Shown here piece after piece: positions 23,873 through 32,058 of a DNA stretch of 64,000 bases (positions are counted from its first letter, which is position 1; every line of letters starts with the position of its first letter). The stretch is from an uncultured Lachnospiraceae bacterium (lineage in GTDB: Bacteria; Bacillota; Clostridia; Lachnospirales; Lachnospiraceae). A program made the translations under genes and the position numbers. The notes below the pieces were generated by a model. It was not told the DNA's origin, ran no database searches, and saw only the letters and a program-made list of their open reading frames with translations. The stretch covers positions 9,794-73,793 of the forward strand of contig UQWA01000013.1 of assembly GCA_900544685.1 (NCBI GenBank). Reading direction: 5' to 3'.

Positions 23873-25105
23873 TCAAATTTTCTGGATCAGTTCGTATAAT
23901 ACCTGTACTGCTTTGGAAAACGCTTCATACTCGGTATGTTCTACCGGGCAGTGGCTTCTGCCGTCTTTGCTTGGCACAAAGATCATGACGGTGTCAATGG
24001 ACTGTCCGATGGCAAGAGCATCATGTCCGGCACCGCTTGGCATTCTCTTGTAAGAATATCCCAGGTCCTTGCAGCTTCCTTCCATGATATCCAGCATAGC
24101 CCCGCTTAACTGCACCGGTGTGATGGTCAGCTTACGGTCAACGCTGTAAGTTGCCCCTGTTGCCTGTGTCTCTTTATCCAGTTCTGTCATAATCTGAGAT
24201 GCAATCTTGTCAATGATCTCATTTTCTGTGGAGCGAATGTCAATACTGAAGTCTACAGACTGTGCCACGACGTTCATAGCACTCGGTGTTACCTTCATGT
24301 ATCCTACCGTTGCTACAGTACCTGGTTTTTCTGCTCTCGCCATATCACCAATCTTGCTGATGACTTTTGTCGCAATATCTACTGCATCCTGGCGCATATC
24401 CATCGGTGTGGTTCCTGCGTGGTCAGAACGTCCGTTTACGGTAATCATATATCTCTGAATTCCCACGATACAGTCTACCAGTCCCAGTTCAATACTGGTT
24501 GCATCCAGTACCGGTCCCTGCTCGATATGAAGCTCAATAAAATGTCCGATGGATCCTTCCGGCCATGCTGCATTCACCAGATCTTCCGGAACCAGACCAT
24601 AAGACTTCATGGAATCGTATACCGAGATATCATCTTTATCGGTAAAGTGCTTACACTCTTCTACCGTCATCTGTCCCAGCATACACTTGGATCCGAAGTA
24701 GCCGGTTCCGAAGCGGCATCCTTCTTCATCCATAAAGGCTGCCACGACAAAGTCGCATTCCAGATTCCTGCCCTCTTCGTGGAGCATTCTTGCCAGTTCT
24801 ACTGCACAGATGACGCCGGCAATTCCGTCATAATCTCCTCCGTTGTATACAGAATCATAATGAGATCCTGCCATAATGCATGGAAGACTTCTGTCCTTTC
24901 CCGGAAGAACACCAAAGATATTTCCCACACAGTCTTCTCTTACTTCCAGTCCTGCTTCCTTCATGATCTTTTTCAGATATTCAGCCGCATCTCTTGTTTC
25001 TCTTGTAAATGGCATTCTGGTACATCCATTACCAGGTGTTGCGGTAAAAGTTTTCAGGAAATCCAGATCATCTGCGATCTCTGCTGTTATTTTCTTTAAA
25101 TCCAT
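23873..25105 (-). CDS. allC: Allantoate amidohydrolase (M20 family)
   Basis: Hydrolyses allantoate to ureidoglycine, CO2 and ammonia. The 410 residues show the M20 amidase/carbamoylase pattern: GSHYDSVYNGGDYDGIAGV (metal His and Asp), FMDEEGCRFGTGYFGS (metal Glu pair), LHIEQGPVLDATSIELGLV, then GRSDHAGTTPMDMRQDA in the lid and MPSGAGHDALAIG with the last metal His. N-carbamoyl amino acid hydrolases look alike. I favour allantoate because an allantoinase gene lies upstream on the same strand and the later steps are also in the window. Confidence 0.85.
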   Translation of the reverse strand: MDLKKITAEIADDLDFLKTFTATPGNGCTRMPFTRETRDAAEYLKKIMKEAGLEVREDCVGNIFGVLPGKDRSLPCIMAGSHYDSVYNGGDYDGIAGVICAVELARMLHEEGRNLECDFVVAAFMDEEGCRFGTGYFGSKCMLGQMTVEECKHFTDKDDISVYDSMKSYGLVPEDLVNAAWPEGSIGHFIELHIEQGPVLDATSIELGLVDCIVGIQRYMITVNGRSDHAGTTPMDMRQDAVDIATKVISKIGDMARAEKPGTVATVGYMKVTPSAMNVVAQSVDFSIDIRSTENEIIDKIASQIMTELDKETQATGATYSVDRKLTITPVQLSGAMLDIMEGSCKDLGYSYKRMPSGAGHDALAIGQSIDTVMIFVPSKDGRSHCPVEHTEYEAFSKAVQVLYELIQKI

Positions 25106-25180
25106 ATTCTTTCTCCTTTATCTCTCTATTCAAGGAAAGCGAACCCATAATGTTACAGGTCCGCTTTGCCCCAATCTTTT

Positions 25181-26422
25181 TTATCGATTTTCATAAGAAA
25201 CTGTCTTCTTTTCGTCATATACCTCTTTATCAAAGACACCACATACCTTTGATACGATCATACCAACCATAACGTCCACGTCTACGTTCATCAGTGTACG
25301 GAACATACCGGAGAACCAGTCGATGCCGATCAGGATCGCAACAGCTTCGGTAGGAAGTCCCATAGTTGCAGCAAAGAATGTATAGGTAACTACCATTCCA
25401 CCAGGAACTACAATGGTTCCCATACACATCAGGCATGCCAGAAGAATGGTCATGGCAAACTGTGACATGGTGAATGTCCTGCCTGTTGCCTGGCTCATGA
25501 AAAGCATAGCCAGCACGTAACACTGAACTGCACCACAGCTGTTCATAGACATGGTGATCGGTCCTACAAAATCAGATACCTTACGGTCTACACCAAACTT
25601 GGTTACCATATCTTCCATCTTGGTCGGCAGACAGATGGCAGAAGATGTGGTAGTAACTGCCATCATAGACATCTTAGAATACTTCTTTGGCATCTTCGCC
25701 GGGCTGACACCACAGAATGCTGCGGTAAACGGTCCGTAGATCAGGAACTGGATCACGTCACCGATAAGCAGACATCCAAGGAACTTCAGCATCGGAAGAA
25801 TAACGGTAAATCCTGTACCGCCTGCCACATCTGCCAGCAGACAGAAGATACCGATCGGTGCAAGGTTCATAACAATCTTGATGATGTTCATGATGACACC
25901 GTTGATAGCCTTGATCAGATCCATTACCATGTCATTTCCACTTGTTCTGCCATATGATCCGGCACATACACCGAAGAAGATAGAGAACAGAATACATGGC
26001 ACCATATCACCGTTTGCCATAGCACTGAAAATGTTAGTAGGTACAAAGTTAGTCAGTGTCTCGGTAATACTTGCGGATGCAACCTCTACGGCAGCTGCTT
26101 CTGTACCGATGGTCACACCTACACCTGGCTTTACAATCAGTCCAAGCGCAAGACCCAGACCGGCGGAAATCAGGGTAAATACGATAATACAGATAAACGT
26201 TACCAGTCCCATCTTTCCTGCACCTTTTCCCTCAATTCCGCCGATGGCAGCTGCTACGGATGTCATAACCAGACATACAACAGACATCTGAATCAGACGG
26301 ATAAAAATGGTGCCGACGAACTTCAGATTGGACGCCCATGGTCCTACAATGGATCCAAATACAATTCCGGCAAGTGTGGCTATAATAATCCACGTTGTCA
26401 ATGACAGTTTCTTAGTTTTCAT
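25181..26422 (-). CDS. DAACS-family sodium/proton:dicarboxylate symporter
   Basis: 413 residues, about eight helices plus re-entrant loops. Family features: FIRLIQMSVVCLVMTSVAAA, a Ser-rich hairpin TTSSAICLPTKMEDM, NSCGAVQCYVLAML in the NMDGT position and VPGGMVVTYTFF. The altered NSCGAVQ (instead of NMDGTA) suggests a substrate other than glutamate or aspartate. It sits between allantoinase and allantoate amidohydrolase, so it may carry a ureide such as allantoate, which is an inference. It has its own promoter and a leader of about 200 bases. Confidence 0.8.
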   Translation of the reverse strand: MKTKKLSLTTWIIIATLAGIVFGSIVGPWASNLKFVGTIFIRLIQMSVVCLVMTSVAAAIGGIEGKGAGKMGLVTFICIIVFTLISAGLGLALGLIVKPGVGVTIGTEAAAVEVASASITETLTNFVPTNIFSAMANGDMVPCILFSIFFGVCAGSYGRTSGNDMVMDLIKAINGVIMNIIKIVMNLAPIGIFCLLADVAGGTGFTVILPMLKFLGCLLIGDVIQFLIYGPFTAAFCGVSPAKMPKKYSKMSMMAVTTTSSAICLPTKMEDMVTKFGVDRKVSDFVGPITMSMNSCGAVQCYVLAMLFMSQATGRTFTMSQFAMTILLACLMCMGTIVVPGGMVVTYTFFAATMGLPTEAVAILIGIDWFSGMFRTLMNVDVDVMVGMIVSKVCGVFDKEVYDEKKTVSYENR

Positions 26423-26655
26423 GTTCTCTCCTCCTTAAATGTATATACACCGTCATAACAGGAACTATCATTTCCCATTATACAAAAAAATAGTAACCTC
26501 AGGTTCTCACCCTGCAGAAATAACACCGCTATTTCTGCTGCGTTGACCTGTCTTCTTTGACCGGCCAGACACATTTGTTGAAATCTTCCGTTACTGTTTT
26601 CTTGTTCCATGTGTTTTCTAATGGACATTATATAATAAAGAACATATAAAAACAA
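26423..26655 (-). promoter_or_regulatory. Promoter and structured leader of the DAACS symporter
   Basis: The 346 bp between symporter and 123-residue gene hold no convincing CDS. On the minus strand, TTGTTT (complement of 26650-26655), 17 bases and TATAAT (complement of 26627-26632) form a promoter. The leader then folds into an outer CAGGT/ACCTG stem (26500-26504 with 26546-26550) enclosing a hairpin CAGAAATA/TATTTCTG (about 26515-26538), followed by a run of seven U at about 26484-26490. The closing palindrome TGTATATACA lies at about 26439-26448. This could be an attenuator or riboswitch of unknown class. Confidence 0.4.
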
Positions 26656-26768
26656 CCGGAATTTAATCGTTATTTTTTCATCATAGTATCTGATTTTCCT
26701 TATTTTATGCGAATGCTCAGCTTTATGCATTAATCAGTCCAGCAAAATTCATTGAAAAAATGTGATTT

Positions 26769-27140
26769 TCAGATTCTCAGCTCTATGTTACCGTCTTCAT
26801 GGTATGCTACAGCAGTCCATTCTTTTTTTAAACCGTCTATTGTCTGGAAGTATGCTTCTTTTCCGGGAAATACCGGTCGATATTCATCAATGATTCTGTT
26901 TGCACATGATGCCTCTTTCTCCAACAAATGATTTACTAACAAAACCAAAACTTTTATTGGATTGATACAGGCTTTTTCAAGATCTGTAATATAATAGTTA
27001 TCTCCATGCTGTATTCCGGATGCATGAACTGCTTTTGTTGTTGGATTTGCATCTGGATGTGTCCACAGAAACTGTTCTGTATTTTCAACCAGATTTCTGT
27101 ATTTTTTTACTGCATTTTCTATCTGCTGTATTTTTTTCAT
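26769..27140 (-). CDS. Hypothetical protein in the allantoin cluster
   Basis: 123 residues with no family I recognise. It starts with a charged, probably coiled-coil helix (MKKIQQIENAVKKYRNLVE). Later segments are YYITDLEKACINPIKVLVLL, IIDEYRPVFPGKEAYFQTID and a final WTAVAYHEDGNIELRI. There is no signal peptide. It follows allantoinase by 37 bases on the same strand and is probably in the same transcript. A role as a small regulator or sensor is possible, but only from position. Confidence 0.5.
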   Translation of the reverse strand: MKKIQQIENAVKKYRNLVENTEQFLWTHPDANPTTKAVHASGIQHGDNYYITDLEKACINPIKVLVLLVNHLLEKEASCANRIIDEYRPVFPGKEAYFQTIDGLKKEWTAVAYHEDGNIELRI

Positions 27141-27177
27141 TTCTTTTACATCCCAGTCTTTCTGATGAATCTGAATA

Positions 27178-28578
27178 TTACAATGGTCTCACAAATTTTC
27201 CATATCCTTTTCTCTGTTCTTTAAACATTCCGTTCTCAGCAACTATCTTTCCACGTATGATCGTACAAATCGGAGATCCTTTTCCACTTTCTCCCTCAAA
27301 ACAGGATACATGTCCTTTGGTAAAAAGTTTTTTCTGATCACAGATCCATGGTTTTTCCGGGTCTAAGATTACCACATCACCATCAAATCCCAATTCAAAA
27401 GCGCCCTTTTTTCCATATAAGCCGAAGATCTTCGCCGGATTATAATCCATCACCTTTGCAATCAAAGTCGGACTTAGTTGTTTTTTGTGTACAACCAGAT
27501 CAAACATCATTGGAAGAAAATACTGAATGGCATTTAGCCCTCCCCATGCTGACCAGATATCTTTTGTCTGATTGTCTTTTTCTTCATCCGCTGCCGGAGA
27601 ATGATCACTTCCGATACAGGATAATGTTCCATCTAAGACATAATCCCATAGTTTTTCCATATCTTCTTTTTTGCGCATCGGTGGTGTACATTTGGCCGGT
27701 GCCCCTTTTTCCAGCACAAATTCTTCCGTATATCCCAGATAATGCGGGCAGGTTTCCGCAGTAACCGGAAGTCCTTCATAAATAGCTTCCTTTACCAGCT
27801 GTGCTGACATTGGATGACTGACATGACAGATATGTACCCTGCCTCCGGTAATGCGTGCCATATCAATTACATTCTTCACTGCCACATATTCCGCCCAAAC
27901 ATCGTGTGCATCCAGAAAATCCCGGATTTTCTCTTTTTCTGATCTTCCTTTTTTTGCTTTCATTTCCTTTGTAAGTTCTAATACCTGCCCATATTCTTCA
28001 CAGTGAAACCCACAAAGTGCTCCATATGGTTTCAGAATTTCCAGTGCTTTTCGAATATTTCCCAGATTTACTGTTGGAAAAAGATCTCCATTGGGACATG
28101 TGAAACCTTTAAACGCCGCCACACCACATTTCTGCAGATCTACAAGATCTGCCATGTTATTTTTTACAGATCCCTGCGTGTCATCATAATCTCCCACAAT
28201 TCCTCCCCAGAGTGCGAAATCCACATAAGAATGCTGACTGATCTTCTCCAGCTTCTTTTCAAAAGTTTCTTTGTTTAATAAAGAAGGATTATTATTTAAC
28301 GGCATATCAATCAGGCAGGTACAACCTGCTGCCACTGCTGCTCTGGATCCGGTTTCAAAATCCTCTCGATATTCAAATCCCGGCTCATTTAAGTGCGCAT
28401 GACAGTCAATAATACCCGGGAATACATAGCAACCCTTTGCATCAATTACCTCTTCTGCCTCCGTTTCTGTTCCGGGAAGAAGAAATGCAGCATATTTTTC
28501 ATTCTTTATTGCTATATCGGCTTCATAGATCCGGTCTGGCGTTACCAGTTTTCCATTTTTAATCAATACATCGTACAT
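27178..28578 (-). CDS. allB: Allantoinase
   Basis: Opens the hydantoin ring of allantoin to allantoate. 466 residues of the metal-dependent cyclic amidohydrolase fold: DCHAHLNEPGFEYREDFETG (HxH), the allantoinase-typical LIDMPLNNNPS, the carboxylated Lys in AAFKGFTCPNG, GFHCEEYGQVLE, HICHVSHPMS and the metal Asp in IGSDHSPAADEEKDN. The short loops and DMPLN motif favour allantoinase over dihydropyrimidinase. It heads the group allB, 123-residue protein, symporter, allC, and lies 86 bases downstream of the decayed ABC transporter genes. A small ACAGGTG/CACCTGT hairpin is in that gap (28610-28640). Confidence 0.88.
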   Translation of the reverse strand: MYDVLIKNGKLVTPDRIYEADIAIKNEKYAAFLLPGTETEAEEVIDAKGCYVFPGIIDCHAHLNEPGFEYREDFETGSRAAVAAGCTCLIDMPLNNNPSLLNKETFEKKLEKISQHSYVDFALWGGIVGDYDDTQGSVKNNMADLVDLQKCGVAAFKGFTCPNGDLFPTVNLGNIRKALEILKPYGALCGFHCEEYGQVLELTKEMKAKKGRSEKEKIRDFLDAHDVWAEYVAVKNVIDMARITGGRVHICHVSHPMSAQLVKEAIYEGLPVTAETCPHYLGYTEEFVLEKGAPAKCTPPMRKKEDMEKLWDYVLDGTLSCIGSDHSPAADEEKDNQTKDIWSAWGGLNAIQYFLPMMFDLVVHKKQLSPTLIAKVMDYNPAKIFGLYGKKGAFELGFDGDVVILDPEKPWICDQKKLFTKGHVSCFEGESGKGSPICTIIRGKIVAENGMFKEQRKGYGKFVRPL

Positions 28579-28664
28579 ATCTTTTCTCCTGTTTCCTTAA
28601 AACACAATTACAGGTGACCCACCCTCTGCAGGCCACCTGTTTTCACCTTTTTATGCTTCTGTTT

Positions 28665-29532
28665 TTATTCTGATACTACTTCTGTTGCTGCTTCCGGAAG
28701 GACTTCTTTTAAGACAGACGGATCTCCATAAGAATCAAAATCCGGTACATTGTCAATGTTGCCCATCTCATTCATGTATTCCGCCATTCGGCAATGATGC
28801 CTGCACATTCTTCCATGTTCTCATTAATATAATCGGTTGCTTCTACAAATGCCTTTACCAGTTTTACACAGGTATCATAGTTATTGTCATAGAAATCTTT
28901 CGTAACCTGTAAAGTAGAATAGAATTTCAGCCAGTCTACGTCTCCTTCGTAATCTGGCAGATAAGACTTGGAACCTGTGAATAACAGCTTACCGCCCATT
29001 TGCCAGTGCTGCAATCTGCTCTGATGGGGAAAGATATACCACATTAATCTTAGTCCAGTCAATACCCATCTGTTCTGCCATATTTCTTACCGCAATGTAC
29101 ACACCAGAACCATTCATCATACCCATGGTGCAGCCTTCCAGGTCTTTGGCACTGGTCACTTCAAAATCAGGTCCTGCTACCCCCCTGTGTACCACCAATA
29201 TCTGTAGTACTGGTCAGCATCTTCATAGGAACATCTGCTGCTGCCATCTCGGTACAGGTATAAGTAGATTCACAGGAAACCGGTGCTTCTCCACTTGCAA
29301 TATAAGATGGAAGATCTCCGCTGGATTCGATCAGTACATTGGTCACATCCAGTCCCTGTTCTTCAAAAAATCCTTTTTCTTTTGCAATAATCTGCTGTGC
29401 GGAAATCTGTGGATCTGATACTCCGTAGATTGTTACCGGTGTCAGTTCTTCTGCCATGACCGGTACTGCCATCATTCCTGCAATTGCCAGAACCAGTCCT
29501 AATCCTGCTGCCATTGATGTTCTCTTTTTCAT
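28665..29532 (-). pseudogene. ABC transporter substrate-binding protein (NMT1/SsuA-like), frameshifted
   Basis: The start at ATG 29530-29532 gives a good signal peptide (AAGLGLVLAIAGMMAVPVMA) and the typical SBP N-terminus (IIAKEKGFFEEQGLDVTNVL, SSGDLPSYIASGEAPVSC). The protein can be followed to a stop at 28665-28667 only by changing frame at three places: a G-run near 29180, a GGG near 28996, and near 28775. Each piece (DIGGTQG / GPDFEVTSAKDLEGCTMG / KLLFTGSKSYLPDYEGD / PDFDSYGDPSVLKEVLP) fits the same family. It is a decayed importer of a ureide or pyrimidine-like compound, judged by its neighbours. The two G-run sites could also be assembly errors. Confidence 0.75.
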
Positions 29533-29578
29533 AATGATCCTCCCTTTTTGTCTCACCTTTCTTTTATATATCAAGCAA

Positions 29579-29714
29579 TTATTTTTCAATTGCGCTGGTG
29601 ACATCTGTTTTCCATTTAAATAGTACTTTTTCCAGAAGTGACAAGATAGCGTACATAACCGTATACAATACACCGATAATAATGATTGCCAGAAACATAT
29701 CATCCATCGTGACA
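29579..29714 (-). pseudogene. C-terminal piece of the interrupted ABC permease
   Basis: Read on the minus strand, this encodes VTMDDMFLAIIIIGVLYTVM followed by YAILSLLEKVLFKWK and a stop at 29579-29581. This is the last helix and tail of an SsuC-type permease. It is cut from the rest of the gene by the IS200/IS605 element; removing the element joins ...AKQWFN to VTMDDMF in frame. Confidence 0.8.
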
Positions 29715-29872
29715 TGCTCCCACCACTTAAATCATAGATTTTGAAGTGGGGGCTTCTTGCTCAATGACTCTACTGAGTCAAGTATCAACAAGCTATCCTC
29801 GCGTGCCCCGCGATTTCTGTTTACCCAGTTATGGGATATTTTTATTGTCTGGACACAGACGGTTCCTGTTTA
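29715..29872 (-). ncRNA. Candidate guide (omega) RNA at the tnpB 3' end
   Basis: In IS200/IS605 elements the guide RNA comes from the tnpB 3' end and right terminus, with the guide given by flanking DNA. This 150-bp non-coding stretch contains ACTCTACTGAGT-type and CCCACTT/AAGTGG hairpins and ends exactly at the element boundary. The guide here would read into the permease remnant. Assignment rests on family knowledge and position. Confidence 0.45.
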
Positions 29873-30976
29873 TCCAGCCATCAACATACGGCGTGCTTCT
29901 TCTCGGATGTTGATGGCTGCATTCCGGTCCCGATCCATCCGGTTTCCACATACACAGATGTATACCCTTTCCGAAAGTTTCAATTCTTTCTTTACACGGC
30001 CACATTTACAGCATTTTTTACTGGAAGGGAAAAAACGGTCTACACGTACCATTTTCTTTCCATTCCATACCAGCTTATATTCCAATAATTCCCTAAACTT
30101 TCCATAAGCATTATCCATGACACTTTTCCCCCAATGCATGCACTGACCCATTGCTTTCATGTCAATATCTTCTACCGCAACAATATCATACGCATCTGCT
30201 ATTTCACGGCTCAGTTTATGCAGGAAATCATTTCTCTGGTTTCGGATTTTTTCATGGCATAAAGCAACACGTTTTTTCTGCCGGTCATAATTCCTGCTTC
30301 CTTTTACACAGTGGGACAATTTTCTCTGTTCCCTTGCAAGGCGCTCGCTGTTTTTCCTGAAATAACCGGTATTTTTTTCTTTTATGTCGTCAGAAAATAC
30401 AGCCATCCCATGCATTGCATAATCAATCCCAAGGATTTTCGCTTTTTCATAATCCAATTCTTCTGCTTGGTTTTCACAGCCAGATTTTTCATATAAAAGG
30501 CTTGCATAATACTTTCCGGAAGCTTCCATGCTTACCGTTACTGATTTCAGGCAGTATTCTGTCGGAATATCACGGTGTATTTTCATCCGGATCCATTTCA
30601 GTTTTGGAAGTTTTATCCGGTGTTCCCCTATCTGGATATTTCCATTGACCACATTTGTCGTATAACTTTTTCTGCTTCGGTGTTTTGATTTGAATTTCGG
30701 AAACCCAATTTTAGGATCCCTGAAAAAATTCTTATATGCCTTTTCCAAATGCAGCTGCACATTTGCAAGTGCCAGGGAATCCACTTCTTTCAAAAACGGA
30801 TATTCCTTTTTATACATAGCAGGTGTGTTACGCAGCATTTTTTTCGTTGTACCATATTCCCTTTTCTTATCCCCCAGCATCTGATTGTATAAAAAGCGGC
30901 AGCAACCAAATGTCTTTGCAAGCAGGACTTCCTGCTCCCGCGTTGGATATATCCGAAAACGGTAAGCTATGTTCAT
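29870..30976 (-). CDS. tnpB: TnpB RNA-guided nuclease of the IS605-type element
   Basis: 368 residues. N-terminal helix-turn-helix (MNIAYRFRIYPTREQEVLLA), and a split RuvC domain with catalytic Asp in KILGIDYAMHG, Glu in VAVEDIDMKAMG and Asp in NRMDRDRNAAINI. A zinc ribbon CCKCGR...CVCG lies between the last two. All catalytic residues are present, so the nuclease is probably functional. It overlaps tnpA by 4 bases (ATGA), a normal arrangement. Confidence 0.95.
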   Translation of the reverse strand: MNIAYRFRIYPTREQEVLLAKTFGCCRFLYNQMLGDKKREYGTTKKMLRNTPAMYKKEYPFLKEVDSLALANVQLHLEKAYKNFFRDPKIGFPKFKSKHRSRKSYTTNVVNGNIQIGEHRIKLPKLKWIRMKIHRDIPTEYCLKSVTVSMEASGKYYASLLYEKSGCENQAEELDYEKAKILGIDYAMHGMAVFSDDIKEKNTGYFRKNSERLAREQRKLSHCVKGSRNYDRQKKRVALCHEKIRNQRNDFLHKLSREIADAYDIVAVEDIDMKAMGQCMHWGKSVMDNAYGKFRELLEYKLVWNGKKMVRVDRFFPSSKKCCKCGRVKKELKLSERVYICVCGNRMDRDRNAAINIREEARRMLMAG

Positions 30977-31380
30977 CTCCTCTTCTCTCCCTGTGTCTCA
31001 ATATACTTACGGATAACATCAATCGGTGCGCCCCCTGCTGTCAGCAGGCAGAAACTCTGGCTCCAGAATGCTTCCTTCCAGAGTTTTTCCCTGATCTGCG
31101 GAAATTCCTTTTTTAGCAGACGACTGCTTGCACTTTTATATGCATTGATAAATTTACTGAGTTCTGATTTTGGCTGCGCCCGAAACATAACATGCACATG
31201 GTCAACATCATGGTTCCATTCTTCCAGTGTAATCCCATAATCAGGTGCAATGTATTCCCAGATTTCTTTTGCCCGTTCTGAAATCGGATCATCCATTACT
31301 TTTCTTCGGTATTTTACAACCATGACCAGATGATAGTACATCAAATATACTGAATGTGCATTATGGTCCATTTTCTCCAT
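30973..31380 (-). CDS. tnpA: TnpA Y1 (HUH) transposase
   Basis: 135 residues of the single-strand DNA transposase family. The HUH motif is DHVHVMF, the catalytic Tyr lies in IRKYIETQ near the C-terminus, and the N-terminus HLVMVVKYRRKVM is typical. Length is normal and no defect is visible. It is the first gene of the element, followed by tnpB. Confidence 0.95.
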   Translation of the reverse strand: MEKMDHNAHSVYLMYYHLVMVVKYRRKVMDDPISERAKEIWEYIAPDYGITLEEWNHDVDHVHVMFRAQPKSELSKFINAYKSASSRLLKKEFPQIREKLWKEAFWSQSFCLLTAGGAPIDVIRKYIETQGEKRR

Positions 31381-31512
31381 ACAATCAGCCCTTTCTATCG
31401 TTTCGACTGATTGTACTATACCATATTTTCATATACAGAACAAGTGTTCTTTATATTTTTCTTGCAATTCATCTCCCACCTGCAGAGGAAGGAGAATTCT
31501 TGCCGTATTATG

Positions 31513-31787
31513 TTAAACCACTGTTTTGCATTGATAATCATATAGCCAAGTCCTTTGGATGCTCCCAGCATCTCAGACACCATCAGTGCTCCAAACGTCA
31601 TAGCCAGTGTTACTTTCATACCTACAAACAGGTTCGGCATGGCATTGGGAATCATGACTCTGGTAAATATCTGAAACTGAGTAGCTCCCAGGCTGGTGGA
31701 TGCCCGGATCAGTACCGGCGGAGTATTTTTCAGGCCATCTGTAATATATGGCAGCATGGTCATAAAAGTACAGTAGGCAATCAGCAC
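31513..31787 (-). pseudogene. Middle part of the interrupted ABC permease
   Basis: Encodes LIAYCTFMTMLPYITDGLKN, then RASTSLGATQFQIFTRVMIP (EAA-loop region of SsuC/TauC permeases) and MVSEMLGASKGLGYMIINAK up to the insertion site at WFN. The N-terminal half is missing: upstream the sequence changes abruptly into the start of a racemase gene. The gene is therefore broken twice, by a deletion and by the IS. Confidence 0.8.
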
Positions 31788-31894
31788 TCCGTCTCCACTT
31801 CCACATCTGCTCTTTTTATGCGGTTTACCGTCGCCCTCACATCTGTTGTCATCTCTTCTGAGGTATTGGGATTAATTACCAGTATTTTCTTCAT
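31788..31894 (-). pseudogene. N-terminal remnant of an Asp/Glu/hydantoin racemase
   Basis: Starts at ATG 31892-31894 after a GGAGG site and reads MKKILVINPNTSEEMTTDVR, then ATVNRIKRADVEVE, the typical start of hydantoin/allantoin racemases. After about 35 codons it runs into the permease sequence, so the remaining 200 or so codons are deleted. A racemase next to a ureide importer and allantoinase suggests the lost function was racemisation of allantoin. Confidence 0.75.
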
Positions 31895-31939
31895 ACCGTT
31901 TTTCCTCCGTATGATTCATAGAATATCATGTAAAAACAA

Positions 31940-31974
31940 AAAGACTGTAAGGAACCACATTGTTCCCACAGTCT
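31940..31974 (-). terminator. Intrinsic terminator after the fumarase genes
   Basis: AAGACTGT/ACAGTCTT arms with an inner GGAAC/GTTCC pair; on the minus strand it is followed by TTTTTG and further T. It lies about 85 bases after the fumarase beta stop and probably ends the long mdh-hdr-frd-fum transcript. Confidence 0.75.
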
Positions 31975-32058
31975 TCTTGAATTTTATTTTTGTCTACTAT
32001 ATCACATCTCTAATCAAATAAAAAGTATCTTTTATAAAATCCTATACCTCATTTTCCA

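Larger units (their letters stand above)
29715..31512 (-). mobile_element. IS200/IS605-type element (tnpA + tnpB), inserted in a permease gene
   Basis: Ends were placed by restoring the broken permease frame. On the minus strand the left end follows TTTAA (complement of 31513-31517), and the right end is directly before TGTCACG (complement ending 29714), giving 1798 bp. There is no target duplication, as expected for Y1 transposons. Subterminal hairpins are visible: CCCACTT/AAGTGG at the right end (29719-29750) and an imperfect AATTCTCC/GGGAGATGAATT at the left end (about 31463-31496). Both encoded proteins look intact, so the copy may be active. Ends may be off by a few bases. Confidence 0.85.

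Noticed and set aside
26419..26730. 103-codon frame on the minus strand overlapping the symporter leader
   Set aside because: It crosses the promoter and hairpins, has no ribosome site, and shows no family pattern.
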